Source: Phialophora verrucosa
Taxonomy: Eukaryota; Ascomycota; Eurotiomycetes; Chaetothyriales; Herpotrichiellaceae
NCBI GenBank assembly: GCA_002099365.1
Contig: MSED01000009.1
Coordinates: 1,736,001 to 1,800,000, forward strand
Length of the DNA stretch: 64,000 nucleotides
Direction of reading: 5' to 3'
Shown: positions 1 through 11,869 of the stretch, piece after piece
How positions within the stretch are numbered: the stretch's first letter is position 1
Layout of the letters: each line of letters opens with the position of its first letter
Notes under the pieces: model-generated
Database searches by the model: none
What the model was told of the DNA's origin: nothing
The model's input: only the letters and a program-made list of their open reading frames with translations
Made by a program: the position numbers and the translations under genes

Positions 1-83
1 GGCATTACTAGGTTCGTCTTTCGTTGTTCATACACTCCAATGGGTTCAACAAATTCAATGCTCATAGTTGTCTCGCCATGCAG

Positions 84-1843
84 GATGGCGCAACGGCCGG
101 CCGAATCCCAATTGGCACTGGCCAGTGGGAAGAGGCCACCATAGAAAGGATGTTTCTATCACAATTAACACGATTATATCCATTTTCTCAACCGCCTTCA
201 AGTCGGGCTTGCTCATCCCCGTGGGTGCCTCTCTTGGACAGCTCAAATGGATCTGGTTCCAAGGCGGCCATCCCTTGTCTCACTTCGCTGCGTTTGACTC
301 GGCTGCTCGAGGGCCCCTTGGTTCAGTTATACTTCTGTGGACTCTGCGAGGAAGACGGCTTGCATGCTTGGGAGCTGTGATCGTTATTGCATCACTAGCT
401 ATTGACTTTGCATTGCAAGCCTTGATCGTCTACCCTCTTCGACCTGTTGATATTGGCATTAACGCAACAGTGCCACGCGCCAACAATTACGGCCCTCTTC
501 TCCAGCCAGGCGATGGACTCGAGCCCTCGATGTACGGAGCGATCTTTGCCGGCGTGTACAATTGGCAAGCCAACTATCAAGTGCAGCCCTTCTGCACCAC
601 CGGTAATTGCACCTTTCCAAGTACCTATACAAGTCTCGCAGTCTGCAGCGGATGCCACGATGTCACCAGCGAGCTTCGGCCATCGTGCGCCACGGGGAAC
701 TTTACCCATACGACGTGCCTCGATAATGACGCAGATTGTGACGACCCGCCCACGGTGGTTGAGCACACCTACTGCAACTATACTCTTCCGAACGGACTCG
801 AGATGAGTGGTCTCCCGTCATGGGACTGGTCTTTTGCTGAGATGAGCGGAAATCTTGACGAGTCTGTGAACTTCGGTTTCCGAGGCGTTCTATCTGTCTT
901 CTCGACAATACATGCATTACGCGACCTTGGCACTTCGGACGCGACGATTTCGCCCGGCAGTATTCAAGCTACTGAATGTGGCCTTTACTACTGCGTTCAG
1001 AAGCACACTGTAACTATTGTCAACGGCTCGATGACGGAGAGGCTTGTCGATACCTACAACGCAAACCCTACCGACTACGACGAGAATTCCGGGGAAACTA
1101 TTGTTTTCCATCCCCCGCAGTCATGGACCAACGTTAGCGATGATGCGTCATTCGATCCGAGCGAAAACACGCCCGACGCCAACATATATATGGGCGGCGG
1201 TTTGTCTACCGTTCGTAGCACATTTCATGACATCTGGAAGGGATCGAGGAATGTCATCAACGGCCAGATGGCTCCATCTACCACACCTCTCGCAGAGATG
1301 ACGTGGAGGTTCGAGCTGGACGACTTTAGGAACTGGACACATGCGATTGCCTCGTCCATGAGCCTCAATATCCGCACCAACGAAGCAGTCTGGTACACAA
1401 ATCCCTTCCCCACGGCGAATGGCACCACTTACCAGTATCAACCATTCGTGTCAGTTCGGTGGCCGTGGATCACGTTGCCTGCGTTGCTTGCGGTCCTCGC
1501 ACTGATCCTGCTTCTCTCGACAATCCATCTGTCTGCGAAGCAGGGGGCGCTCCATTGGAAGGGCAACAGCCTGGCCCATTTCTTCCATCCGTTGACGAGT
1601 GGCGGTCGACACGCCATCGCCGAGGCACAAACCCCTAGGCAGATGCAAAACATGGCGGAACGGTTTCCTGTCCGCGTCCAGAAAACAGAAAGCGGGTTCC
1701 GACTCGTGGAGCATGAGACCTCGATCGAGATGTTGCATCCACCAGGACCCTATACGCCGCAACCACCGGGCTCGAGAGAATCCCAGCAAATGTTTGGCAG
1801 CGGTGCGGAAATGAGGAATAGAAAAAGGGAGTATGCTTCCTAG
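84..1843 (+). CDS. DUF3176 membrane protein, 5' end missing
   Basis: The reading frame runs open to a stop at 1841-1843 but has no ATG near its 5' end; a CAG at 81-83 looks like a 3' splice site, so the first exon or exons probably lie outside the window. The N-terminal part carries the fungal DUF3176 signature: a segment starting SITINTIISIFSTAFKSG, then LGQLKW and AAFDSAARGPLGS, followed by a hydrophobic helix near 370-430. A long extracellular-type region follows with many Cys and N-x-S/T sites, including CTTGNCTFP. A second hydrophobic helix lies near 1460-1520, then a basic cytoplasmic tail. This two-helix, Cys-rich layout is normal for the family, whose function is unknown. Identification is by motif memory, not by search. 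Confidence 0.75.
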
Positions 1844-2689
1844 AGATGCTGAACGGCTCAGTGCTCTTACACTCTTTCTGATATCTCTCTCATTGTGGTA
1901 TTGCTGCTTTACGGCCTTTATACGTCATCAAGACGCGGATGAATAGAACAAGCTGGTGTAGCTGCTCCCAATCTGACCAATCGTGGCTTCCTTTGTTCGT
2001 TTGCTATTGAGAAGAGTCAAGGGAATCACCAAGTTGACGACCTCCTGCATGATGTTCTGTGCTTGCGCCGAAGCAAGTGCTCATACGCGTTACCCAAGAA
2101 AAACCAAAAACGGAGTCCACTTCAAGTGCAGAACTCGCCTTGTCTCATGAGATGCGGTGATGATTGTCGTCGCCAAACAATCTCTATTTTCCACTGCTCA
2201 CTTTTGGCCATGCGCGAGCCTGGAACTTGCCAAAGTAGGATACATAAAGAGTGTGCACGAGCTGGAGCGATGCACCAACCATTCGACGTGCGGTGTTCAC
2301 ACCCCGCACCTCCGCACATGCTCGCCCGTATCGAAAGCGCAGGGGTCGTCAGTTGGCAGAGGGGTCCGAGTCTTAGCTGCGGGCCCTTCGAAGTCGTCTC
2401 GTACCTGAATCTCTCAGCTGAATAGGCACATTCTCATCTGCCCTCGTCGAACCCTCAACAGGCTCTCTTGCTGGGGAGGCTCTTGTCATCAGTCGTCTTC
2501 TCTCGCTGTGTGATTCACCGCAGTTGTGCTGTGTCCTCCAGGCTTTGTCCACTGCGAAATCCCCTCTGTCAACCGACCGTCTCGAGTTGTCAGCCGGACC
2601 CAGCCTTGCTTACCTGACCTGCACAACTTCAGCCATACTACCACCGGACGAGCAGAGGGTCTTGGAGGAGTCAAATCCACACAGCGAAT
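1844..2689. other. Intergenic region upstream of the kinase gene
   Basis: I see no supported gene. The open frames here are short, lack family features and overlap one another on both strands. The 3' part, from about 2430, is pyrimidine-rich and is probably the promoter and 5' leader of the kinase gene that starts at 2690. Confidence 0.5.
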
Positions 2690-4202
2690 ATGGCGACACA
2701 AGGCCAGCAGAAGCCGCAGATCCAGCCGTGTCGATACAAGACTGGTGGGCTTGACATCGGGTCGCATGCAACGTATCTGCTGACATCTGCGCAGGGAAGA
2801 CGCTCGGCGCTGGCTCATATTCAGTGGTCAAGGAATGCGTCCACATAGACACAGGAAGATACTATGCTGCAAAAGGTGGGCATCGGAATGGCGACAATGC
2901 AGTAGCCCTACTCACGCCATGGCAGTCATCAACAAGCGGCTGATGGCCGGGCGAGAACATATGGCAGGTTCATAACATGATGTCCGAGTCTCTGCTGACA
3001 GAAGCGGACAGGTTCGCAACGAAATCGCAGTACTTAAACGAGTCTCTGTTGGACATCGGAATATCCTGACTCTTGTCGACTATTTCGAGACAATGAACAA
3101 CTGTACGTTGGCACGCAGAACGTGGAGTCCGGATCTCATCTCACGATGCCACAGTGTATCTCGTAACAGACCTTGCATTGGGTGGCGAGCTCTTCGATCG
3201 CATTTGCAGAAAGGGCTCCTACTACGAATCTGACGCCGCCGACCTGATTCGCGCAACCTTGTCCGCAGTCGCTTACCTCCATGACCACGGGATCGTGCAC
3301 AGAGACCTGAAGCCTGAGAACTTGCTGTTCAGGACACCAGAAGACAATGCCGATCTTCTCATTGCAGACTTTGGACTGTCAAGGATCATGGATGAGGAAC
3401 AGTTCCACGTCCTGACCACGACATGTGGCACCCCGGGCTATATGGCTCCCGAGATTTTCAAGAAAACAGGTCATGGCAAACCAGTGTACGTCCCGATCAA
3501 GACATATCACATGGAAACACCCTGACTGACCTCCCTTGTAGCGACCTCTGGGCTATTGGCGTGATAACTTACTTCCTCCTCTGCGGCTACACCCCCTTCG
3601 ATCGCGATTCCAACCTCGAGGAAATGCAGGCAATCCTGGCCGCTGATTACTCGTTCACGCCACACGAGTATTGGCGCAACGTGTCCGAGACTGCCAAAGA
3701 GTTCATCAAGCGCTGCCTGACGATCGATCCACGTGCACGCATGACCGCCCATCAAGCGCTTCAACATCCTTGGATCAAGACAGATATGGACGATACTTCC
3801 CCTGTCAAAGGTCCTGGAGATGGACAAGATCTGCTCCCGACTGTGAAGAAGAATTTCAACGCAAGAAGGACGCTGCACAAGGCAATCGACACCGTCCGAG
3901 CTATCAATAAACTGCGAGAAGGAGGGGGCCTAATGGCGGGCCACATGGATGGTGCTATGAGCGTGGATCCCAAGCCCAAAATGGAAGACGTGAATGGCAG
4001 CAAAGTCATCAATGCGCAAGGACAAACGGTCCAGGGCGAAGAGGCAAGGGGCCCGCAGCAAGGTGATTCGGATGCCATGGAGATCGACTCCAGAGGCAAC
4101 GGGCACGGACAGACTGAGGAGCAAATCCGACGCCAGCAGCAGAAAATCCAAGATACAGTGAGCGGTATGTGGGGAAATCGGCAGGCTGCCCGGGGTGTCT
4201 AG
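2690..4202 (+). CDS. cmkA: Calcium/calmodulin-dependent protein kinase (CMK1/cmkA type)
   Basis: Cytosolic Ser/Thr kinase acting downstream of calcium/calmodulin. Exons by hand: 2690-2744, 2795-2875, 2926-2963, 3012-3102, 3155-3485 and 3542-4202, giving 418 residues. The kinase domain is complete: Gly loop LGAGSYSVV (22-30), ATP-anchoring Lys45, HRDLKPEN with catalytic Asp139, DFG with Asp160, and the TTTCGTPGYMAPE activation segment. The region after the kinase core (around FNARRTLHKAIDTVRAINKLR) is basic and amphipathic and fits the autoinhibitory/calmodulin-binding segment. The rest of the tail is Gln-rich and low in complexity. The third intron seems to start with GC, not GT, because only that choice keeps the conserved M-V-R-N-E-I join. 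The gene converges on CCT6. Confidence is high for the family and moderate for every splice site. Confidence 0.9.
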
Positions 4203-4890
4203 GGCTCACGAGGGATGCAGGCACTGAGCTGCCGGGGCGTTTGGCTCAGAAACAAGGCTTCCTCGACGTGGGCTTTCAATCCGATTGGAAACGCAAGAAG
4301 AGCAAGGACGCGTTACAGGCGTTCTCGAAGCAAAAGAGCTCTTGGCTTGTCGTGCATGGCTTCGGCGCGATGATCTCTGCAGGTGAAAACGAAATGTCTT
4401 CTAACGACTTGTCGCGATGCTGTTTTGCAGCATTAGAGTCTATTACGATTGATTTTCCATTCCATGAGCGGATGAACAGATCTAAAGCTAGCCAGCTAGC
4501 TAGCCAACGTCAAGAGAGACACTGCTCGGCCTTTGCCTCTGTGGCCACAATCTCTATATCTGGAACGGTACTGTAGTTGCACGGCAGCCTGGACGGGACT
4601 GCCGTATGATATGATCTTTTCAACATAGCTTCTTTATGCTAAGAGTACAGCCGTGCGACTCGTACGAAGAGACAGTCATGATCGAACGCCAATAGCGCCC
4701 GACTTGCTCGTCCGCTTCGGAGTTCGATCATGAATCTGTAACAGTATCATTCCTTTTTCGTGGCCGCGAGGCGCTGCTATGCTATGCCTGATTGCAAAAA
4801 GGTGGGATATTCACCTTCTAGTGGGTCAATTCTCCTGTCGTGGATCTATTCATGCTGCATCATTCCTGCACATCCATTCATTCTCTCTTA
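4203..4890. other. Convergent 3' region between kinase and CCT6
   Basis: No gene is supported; this should be the two facing 3' untranslated regions. A small palindromic stretch of GCTAGC units lies at about 4487-4504. Confidence 0.5.
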
Positions 4891-6564
4891 TCATTCGCCA
4901 TCCATCCCCCCCGGAGCCTGCTGTTTGCCCATCTGCCTCGCCTTCAGTAGCTCGTCGCACAGAAGCAGATTGCTCGCAATGCCCTGGCTGCTGGCGATGC
5001 TGTTCCGGAGCACCCTGAAACTGTCGAAGACGCCTTCTTGCACCGGATCCATGGGCTCTCCCGTCACCAAGTCCAAGCCAACCACGTTGCCCTCTGCTTG
5101 TTCATCCTGCAATGCGGCCAGAGCGTCTTGAATATCATGCCCGGAGTTTGCGGCGAGGGTCTTCGGGATGATCAGGAGAGCGTCCGCGAAGGCGGCAACG
5201 CCCCATTTGGCCTTGCCCTTGACGGATCTTCGAACCTCCTCCGAGTTGAGATGTGCCGCGGCAGCAATTTGGAACGATCCGGCACCAGGAACCACACAAC
5301 CGTCCACAATGGCGTTGTAGACACTTCGTAGCCCATCTCGAACCGCGTCCGTGATCTGGGTGATGGTGTGTTGATTGGGGCCTTTGATTAAGAGTGTGAC
5401 GGATTTGGGGTCCTTAACCTCCTCGACAAAGGTGTACTTCTCCTCGCCGAGCGTTTGCTCGTACACCAGACCTGCCCAGCCGAGCACCGAGGGATCCAGA
5501 TCATCCACGCTGTTCTGTGCTTTGCCACCGCAAATGAGTTGTAGTCGCTCCATGTTGCGCCTCTTGGCCCGTCTCAGGGCAAGGATACCGTTCTTCACCA
5601 GCACGTCTAAACTCAGCGGATCGATGCCTTTCTGGTTAATCACCACAAACGACTTCTTAGGGTCTGACCCGCAAACTTCATTCTTCAATGCCACGATCTT
5701 CTTCAATTTCTCATCCACGAATCGTCGCTCCGACGCCACCAGTTTGTCTCGTTGTTCGGCGCTACTGTAGTAGAACCCGGAGTTGATTTCGGATTTTTCG
5801 TACTCCAGAGAAACATTCAGTGTCAGGATGTAGGCATTTTCGACGCGCTTAGGCATGTCGGGATGTCTTGCGCCGTGATCTAGTACCAAGCCTCGGATCA
5901 GTGTTGTGTCCGATGCGAGTTTGTGTTGCAGTTTCATGATCTCAACCATATGCAAGTCGGGTTTCTGAGGGGGGCGGTGGATGGCAAGGACGGCGTCGAC
6001 TATTGAAGGAGTGAGTTTTGCGGCGAGGGCGGCGTTGATCTTTGTGGAAAGGGAGGTCTTCGCGATCGAGAGAAGCAGATCGCGGTCAATCTCGCGCGTG
6101 ATCTTGAAGCTGTCAAGGAATTTGAGTGTTTCCGCTTTTGCAATCTCATAGCCGTCGGTGATGACTCGAGGGTGTAATCCTTCTTGGATGTATCTGTCTG
6201 CCTGCTTCAGAAGTTCTCCGATCATCAATACCACGGAAGTGGTGCCGTCGCCTGTGATGTCGTCTTGAGCCGTAGCGGCTCTGGCGATGAGAGTCGCCGT
6301 AGGATTTTGGATGGACATCTCTTTCAGGAGAACCGCGCCGTCCTTTGTCAGTTTGATTTGGCCAGAGCCGTCCACCAACATCTTGATGGTGCCCGAAGGG
6401 CCTAAGTTCGACCGGAGAACATCCTGGAGGCCTTCGCCAGCATTGATGTTGATGCGGAGAGCCTCGCCTCTTCGCCTGCTCTCCGCCGTTCGGTTAAGGA
6501 GTTGTACGGCTGCATATCGTCAGAGAGAGAGCCACTAAACAGGATGAAATGACCTACCCGACAT
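4891..6564 (-). CDS. CCT6: CCT6, zeta subunit of the TRiC/CCT chaperonin
   Basis: One of eight subunits of the cytosolic ATP-driven ring that folds actin, tubulin and other proteins. Two exons: 6558-6564 (only 7 nt, ATG TCG G) and 4891-6509, joined over a 48-nt intron to give 541 residues, the usual family length. The tiny first exon is chosen because it restores the conserved start M-S-A-V-Q-L-L-N. The chaperonin signature GDGTT is at about residues 89-93. Zeta-specific stretches are GLVLDHGARHPDMPKRVENA and SGFYYSSAEQRDKLV. The C-terminal equatorial domain has the VPGAGSFQIAAA segment. The frame is intact, and the gene is divergent from NOP56 with a long gap between. Confidence 0.95.
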
Positions 6565-7958
6565 CTTTGGTGGACTTAGTGTAAATGAAATCGTAAACGG
6601 TTCGCAACATTATTTTGCTGGACTCGCGAAAGTCGCAGACCCACCAAGTACGTTGTTGTATTAGGCAAGTATCCCGAGGCTCCACTCTGTTGCGGCCATG
6701 CCAAAGGCAAGCTGTTCTTGAACTACGAGTGCCTCAGGCAAGGGGTGATGCTACCTTCGCCCACGATGCATGTCTGAGTGATCTTCCTGCTAGACTTATT
6801 GTGTATTGGCAGTCTTCTGTAGCTGCTCCGCCGCCTCGGGCGCCGGCTGTACTTCACGAGCTGCTCTGTCTCGCGTGGAGAATGGTCTTTCCTTCAACTC
6901 TTGGCTTGATGGATTTCCCTCACTTCCAGCTGCTTGCTGGCGCAAATGGTCGCCTTCTTGTTAGCTGATGCAACCAGGCTTCTCCGCCTCCATGCGACGG
7001 ATAGACAAAGTTTGGCCCTCGGAGGTGCACATCCATGCCGGTTGGCCCCTGCTCAGTGCCTGATCACAGCTGTACTCCCTTCCTGTGTACGCTTGAACAA
7101 AATCCCTTAGTTTTCCGGAAGGCTTGCTGCTCCCGGGCCGGCATTTTCGTATGTGCGGTTGATGCTACGTCTCTGTAGCTACATGGTTGAGACTCCAACG
7201 CTGAATCATGACCATGCCTGCGGAGCCTTCTGGGGCTGGAGCATGATCCGTTGCTGGATGGCTAGCCACCTCTCCGCGTACCTATCCAAGGGCCGGCGTG
7301 GCCTTGTGGGACGGAGAGCAAGGTTTCTCCTGATAGTTGGCAGAGTGCGTAACTTCAAAAGGCCCTCGATGCGGAATATGAAAACACTGCAGCTTCATAC
7401 TGCTCCGCGCCCATGGTGCCGCTCGTCAGTGTTGCTAAGATCGACACATCATAGGAAGACTGCAGGCTGAAAGAATGGTAGAACTCTAGATGGCAGGCCT
7501 TGATGAGACACCCTAGAGCCCATCTGTTTCTGCATCGCGAGTTAGCACTGCGAGTCCCCCTCTTCCAGATCGTCCGCCGCGAACCAACCATCTCCTCAGC
7601 CTTGCTCTGACCCTTTGCTCTCCAGCCTCGTGGGCTTGTGGAGCGCGCCATCATAGGCGTCTCCGTGTTGCATCTAAGTAAGTTAGCGTGCCAAGACCTG
7701 CTCAGCGAATCAGTGACGGTGCGCTCAAAGCACTTCTGAAGCTGCGGAGGAAATCTTCGGGCTCAAAATTTCCCACGACCCTACACCAAGTGCTGCAGCG
7801 GAGTTACCCAGTACTGTGTCACCATTTATGTACAGTATCCTTTACTGGTTGGGTATTTCAATAAACAAATTTTGTCGCGGCCGGCGCGCACTTTTTTGCT
7901 AGCAGATCACTGTCAAGCACATCATCTTTCCCACTCCGCACGAACCAGTTCTTGCGCC
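6565..7958. other. Intergenic region between CCT6 and NOP56
   Basis: About 1.4 kb with no gene I can support. The largest open frame (6615-6968, plus strand) has no recognisable features and a Cys/Leu/Arg-rich composition typical of chance frames. Promoters of both divergent genes must lie here; I found no tRNA-like structure. Confidence 0.45.
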
Positions 7959-9614
7959 ATGGCCGACTACCTCCTACATGAAGGCCCGATGGGCTACTCC
8001 ATCTTCAAGGTCTCTCACCAGCCCGATACTGTCGGCAATCGCTTGAAGGAAGTACAAGACAGTGTGCAGGATCTCGCTCGGTTTGGCAAGATGGTCGACC
8101 TCGTCAGTTTTTTACCGTTTGAGTACGCTGGCATGCCCGCATATTCTCCAGCACTTCTACTGACCATGCCATTAGGAGCGGAAAGCAAGCCCTCTCCGAA
8201 CTCAACGACATCTCCGAAGGCATCGCATCCGACTACCTCAAGTCCTTTCTTGAACTCAATTTGCCAAAGGCAGGAAAGAAGAACAAGGTCACATTGGGTG
8301 TTTCAGACAAGATTCTCGCAGGCAGCATCAAGGCCGTCTTCCCCAACGTAGAGTGCCAAACAGGCGACACTTCGGAAGTTGTACAGGACATGCTCCGAGG
8401 GGTTAGATTACACTCCGAGAAACTGCTCAAACAACTTCGCGAAGGCGATACCAGCACTGCACAGCTTGGTTTAGGCCACGCATACTCCAGAGCCAAAGTC
8501 AAGTTCTCCGTACAGAAGAACGACAACCACATCATACAAGCCATCGCAATCCTCGATCAGCTCGACAAAGCCATTAATACATTCTCCATGCGAGTTCGCG
8601 AGTGGTATTCCTGGCATTTCCCTGAGCTCATCAAGATTGTGTCGGAGAATCACAAGTATGCTAAGGTGGCGCTGTTTGTCAAGGATAAGAGGACACTATC
8701 TGCCGAAAGTTTGCATGACCTCGCCGCGGTTGTCGATGACGATGAGGAGATCGCAAAGAACATAATCGATGCGGCGAAGACAAGTATGGGGCAAGAAATC
8801 TCAATTTCAGATATGGAGAACGTCACCACGTTTGCAGAACGAGTGGTCAGCCTGGGCAACTACCGGAAAACTCTGCACAGCTACTTGGTCTCTAAGATGG
8901 GCGTAGTTGCACCGAACCTTGCCGCTCTTATTGGGGAGATTGTGGGGGCGCGGTTGATCTCTCATGCTGGCAGTCTAACGAATCTGTCAAAGTACCCTGC
9001 TTCCACCGTGCAGATCTTGGGAGCCGAGAAGGCGTTGTTCAGAGCTTTGAAGACCAAGGGCAACACCCCAAAATATGGCCTCCTCTATCACTCATCATTT
9101 ATTGGAAGAGCTGGTCAGAAGAATAAGGGAAGAATATCACGATTCCTCGCCAACAAGTGCTCAATCGCCTCGAGAATTGACAACTTCTCCGAAACGCCCT
9201 CCACGGTGTTTGGTCAGGCTCTCAAGAAACAAGTGGAGGAACGATTGGAGTTCTACGCATCCGGCGCACAACCTACCAAAAACGAGGCCGCTATGGTTCG
9301 TTTACCAGACCCTTGATCAATGTGCTTGCTAACTGTTTGAGTAGAAGGATGCCATGGACAAAGTCCTTGCCGATATGGACATTGACGAACCCGAGAAGGC
9401 AGACGTTCAGATGTTCGATGCGGAGCCGAAGTCGGTCCAGAGTCAAGAGAAGAAGAAGAAGGACAAGAAGAAGGAGAAGAAAGAAAAGAAAGAGCAGTCT
9501 CCCAAGCCAGAGGAAGGCGACAAGAGGGAGAAGAAGGAGAAGAAGCGGAAAGCAAGTGAGCCGGGCGATGAGCGAAATGAGAAGAAAAAGAAGAAGTCCA
9601 AGTCCAAGGAATGA
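7959..9614 (+). CDS. NOP56: NOP56, box C/D snoRNP core protein
   Basis: Nucleolar scaffold of box C/D snoRNPs that guide 2'-O-methylation of rRNA, partner of NOP58, fibrillarin and SNU13. Exons 7959-8122, 8176-9295 and 9345-9614 give 517 residues. The second intron has a clear TGCTAAC branch site. The N-terminal domain starts MADYLLHEGPMGYSIFKV. The NOP domain contains LGLGHAYSRAKVKFSVQKND, FSMRVREWYSWHFPEL and, further on, GARLISHAGSLTNLSKYPAS and ILGAEKALFRALK. The last exon encodes a Lys/Glu-rich tail (KKDKKKEKK repeats), usual for this protein and for nucleolar targeting. The KVSHQPDTVG/PFE context and tail favour NOP56 over NOP58. Confidence 0.95.
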
Positions 9615-10101
9615 TGGAAAATTCGGGAATGATTCTCATGCACGGCGTTGGAGGTGGTATAATGTGCCATGGTTGCTTGGGGAGCATTGCTCTCGGCTGA
9701 TATCAAAAACGCAGTCGACTTCTGTATCAATCATAGTCAGCACCACTCAAGATTGTGGAGCATAAAGACATCAGCCTGGCGAGTTCGCTGGCCACTACAC
9801 GTTTCGTATCATGCTTTGTGGGATGTCATACCTTGAATCTCTTGCGGTTTTCATAAGCCTCGAGATGGCCTGCAAACTCAGCTGGGCCGCAAATCCACGG
9901 GACGGTCCTTCGGCCAAAGTATCTGTATCACTTCAGAGTGCCTCGTCCATTAAGCAAACTCTTAATTCCTCGACTCCTATTGTGTTGCTGCTTGACGTGT
10001 TCAATGCCAACTATTACCGTGAAGTAGTGCGGCCGTTAACACCATCCAGTAGACGCTTTCTTCATCCCGGCATCATCGATTACCCCACCAATCACTTAGA
10101 C

Positions 10102-10776
10102 ATGAGTGCCACATCGCCGAAGAGGAAGCAAGATCATATTTTGCCTCTCGACACGAAGGCCCCGGCACCTCGATTGCTTGGGGACAGAGATCTACAGGAT
10201 CATGCCGAGAGTCCGAGAACAAAATTTGCTAGAGAGTTTGACGACTTGGAAATTCATGGCAAACTGGAGAAGCTAGGTCACGACGCCGTGGACAATTCGA
10301 CTCAAGGAATTGAGGCCACGCTGCAACATCCGAGTACGCCACCCGTCAAGCTGGCGACGGCCGCATCTCCCAAAGGTAGGCGACGGCCACAGACTCCATC
10401 AGCAACCACATCTGAGCGCGAGCCCTCACCGTCAAGATCGTCCGAAATCCTGCCTCGCTCAAGATCCCCTCCACTGGCAGGTGGGCTATCAGATGAGTTT
10501 TGGCACGACTCCGAGATCACTGGTCATGATCCCGACGATCCCGAGGACGATGGCTATGGCATTAATGGAATCGGTTTCAAACCCACAGCAGCCATTGCTT
10601 GGGCGAGGTCACAGCAACGGAAGCAACAACTGACCGATTGCAAAAATCGCGAGGCTAGAGAAGCAAGACAACAGAGGAGTGAGAAGAGAAAGCGTCTTTT
10701 CGATGACAGCGATGGAGCACCATCAACGGAGTCTTCCCCTCGCAAGGTTGTTCGCTTCCACGTCGAAGATGGATGA
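10102..10776 (+). CDS. Conserved fungal protein, disordered, unknown function
   Basis: A single open frame whose likely start is the ATG at 10102 (MSATSPKRK), giving 224 residues; the frame runs open further upstream, to 9811, but that part looks like untranslated leader. The protein is rich in Ser, Pro, Arg and Glu and probably mostly disordered. The best ordered part is near the C-terminus: DDGYGINGIGFKPTAAIAWA followed by a basic coiled-coil-like stretch of Arg/Glu/Gln, then a patch with SSPRKVVRF. I recall similar tails in uncharacterised fungal proteins but cannot name a function. It converges with COX20, whose stop is at 10915. Confidence 0.6.
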   Translation: MSATSPKRKQDHILPLDTKAPAPRLLGDRDLQDHAESPRTKFAREFDDLEIHGKLEKLGHDAVDNSTQGIEATLQHPSTPPVKLATAASPKGRRRPQTPSATTSEREPSPSRSSEILPRSRSPPLAGGLSDEFWHDSEITGHDPDDPEDDGYGINGIGFKPTAAIAWARSQQRKQQLTDCKNREAREARQQRSEKRKRLFDDSDGAPSTESSPRKVVRFHVEDG

Positions 10777-10914
10777 ACTCAGCCATCTCACCCCTTGCGC
10801 TATATCAACAGCCACGTAATGTGTACATCCTGGATCCGAGATCGGCCGATTCGATCTCCATACCAATTAAACGCCTCGCCATGCAAGCCATCGATGCAGA
10901 AGACAAAGCTACCA

Positions 10915-11575
10915 TCACCAGATCTTATACCATTGTTGTTTTCGCCTGCGCGCCTCCTCCTCGGCCTTCGCTGCTGCCGCCGCTCGAGCAGCCTCTTCTG
11001 CAGCCGCCTTCTCACGAGCTTTCTTTTCATGTAACATTTTCATGCCTTGCACAGCAAGGGCCATGCCTCGGGCTTCCTCCCTGCGTCTCCGGTCACACCA
11101 ATAGTACATTCCAGAAGCTGACAGAGCGAAGCCGGCGACGGCGAAATTGGCCGTTGTCAACATGGAGGAAAGCCCTGTCACTAGTTAGAACTGGTGTACA
11201 ACAACAGGATCCCAGAACAAGCGAAGCACCTTTGAGGATGAATCTCAGACCACCCACAGCGCCCCCTGCTCCCATGCCAACCAATAACGAATCTCTCGCA
11301 CATGGCGCCTGATACCACGCATAGGCATTGCCTTCATGCTTAAAGCTAAAAGCATCTTTCCATGTCACCTCCGCAGGCTTTCCGCCGGCAGAGTTGTAGG
11401 TTCCTCCGGGCAGTGTATTTGCAGGTTCTGCAGGATTGCCCAGTACCTCCCACATCTTTCCCGCCTGAGTCTTCGGAAAGTCATGCTTAGGTTTTGGTCG
11501 CCTCAGAGAGCGCGTATCTGCTTGAGTCTGGTCCTCTATAGGGACGTTATCGGGCTGCCGTGTATCGTCCGCCAT
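10915..11575 (-). CDS. COX20: COX20, cytochrome c oxidase assembly factor
   Basis: Mitochondrial inner-membrane chaperone for newly made Cox2 during complex IV assembly. Two exons, 11230-11575 and 10915-11180, phase 1, 203 residues. The family signature around the first membrane segment is AWYQAPCARDSLLVGMGAG followed by GGLRFILK. The second exon begins with a second hydrophobic helix (ANFAVAGFALSASGMYYWC), then a charged Arg/Glu/Ala-rich coiled-coil tail ending KQQWYKIW. The first 90 or so residues are polar and low in complexity. The start at MADDTRQ was chosen as the first ATG after which the composition looks coding; a longer in-frame extension reaches 11701. It shares a divergent promoter with POL2. 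Confidence 0.85.
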
Positions 11576-11869
11576 GCTGAATGAACTCTGCTGAGAGCTG
11601 GTGATTGAGAGAAGCTGCGGAGAAATCTTGTGGTGGAGCAAATTATCATCTTCGGTGCTGAAATGATCCACCGAACCGCGAACGCGTCTTAATTGAGACA
11701 CGAAACGCGTCCGCCAGCGACTTTCACATTTACCTTACCAACATTTCTTTGTTGCGAAGCTCACGAATAGTGTTGGCGACAGGTAGAAGTCTACACAGTA
11801 TGCGTAGACCTCTACGATAGGCTTTATGACACATATTCCTCAACGTCTCAACGCCCGGTTTCCGCTGCA
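11576..11869. promoter_or_regulatory. Divergent COX20/POL2 promoter with two MCB boxes
   Basis: Two perfect ACGCGT hexamers lie at 11682-11687 and 11705-11710, 23 bp apart, about 160-190 bp upstream of the POL2 start. ACGCGT is the MluI cell-cycle box bound by MBF-type factors (Mbp1/Swi6 in yeast, Cdc10/Res in fission yeast), which switch on replication genes at G1/S. POL2 is a known type of target in yeast. The placement is seen directly; function here is inference. Confidence 0.6.

Noticed and set aside
4169..4576. 135-codon frame after the kinase stop
   Set aside because: No domain, lies in the convergent 3' region and overlaps the kinase end.
6615..6968. 117-codon frame between CCT6 and NOP56
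   Set aside because: Featureless, no splice or signal evidence; kept only as an intergenic note.
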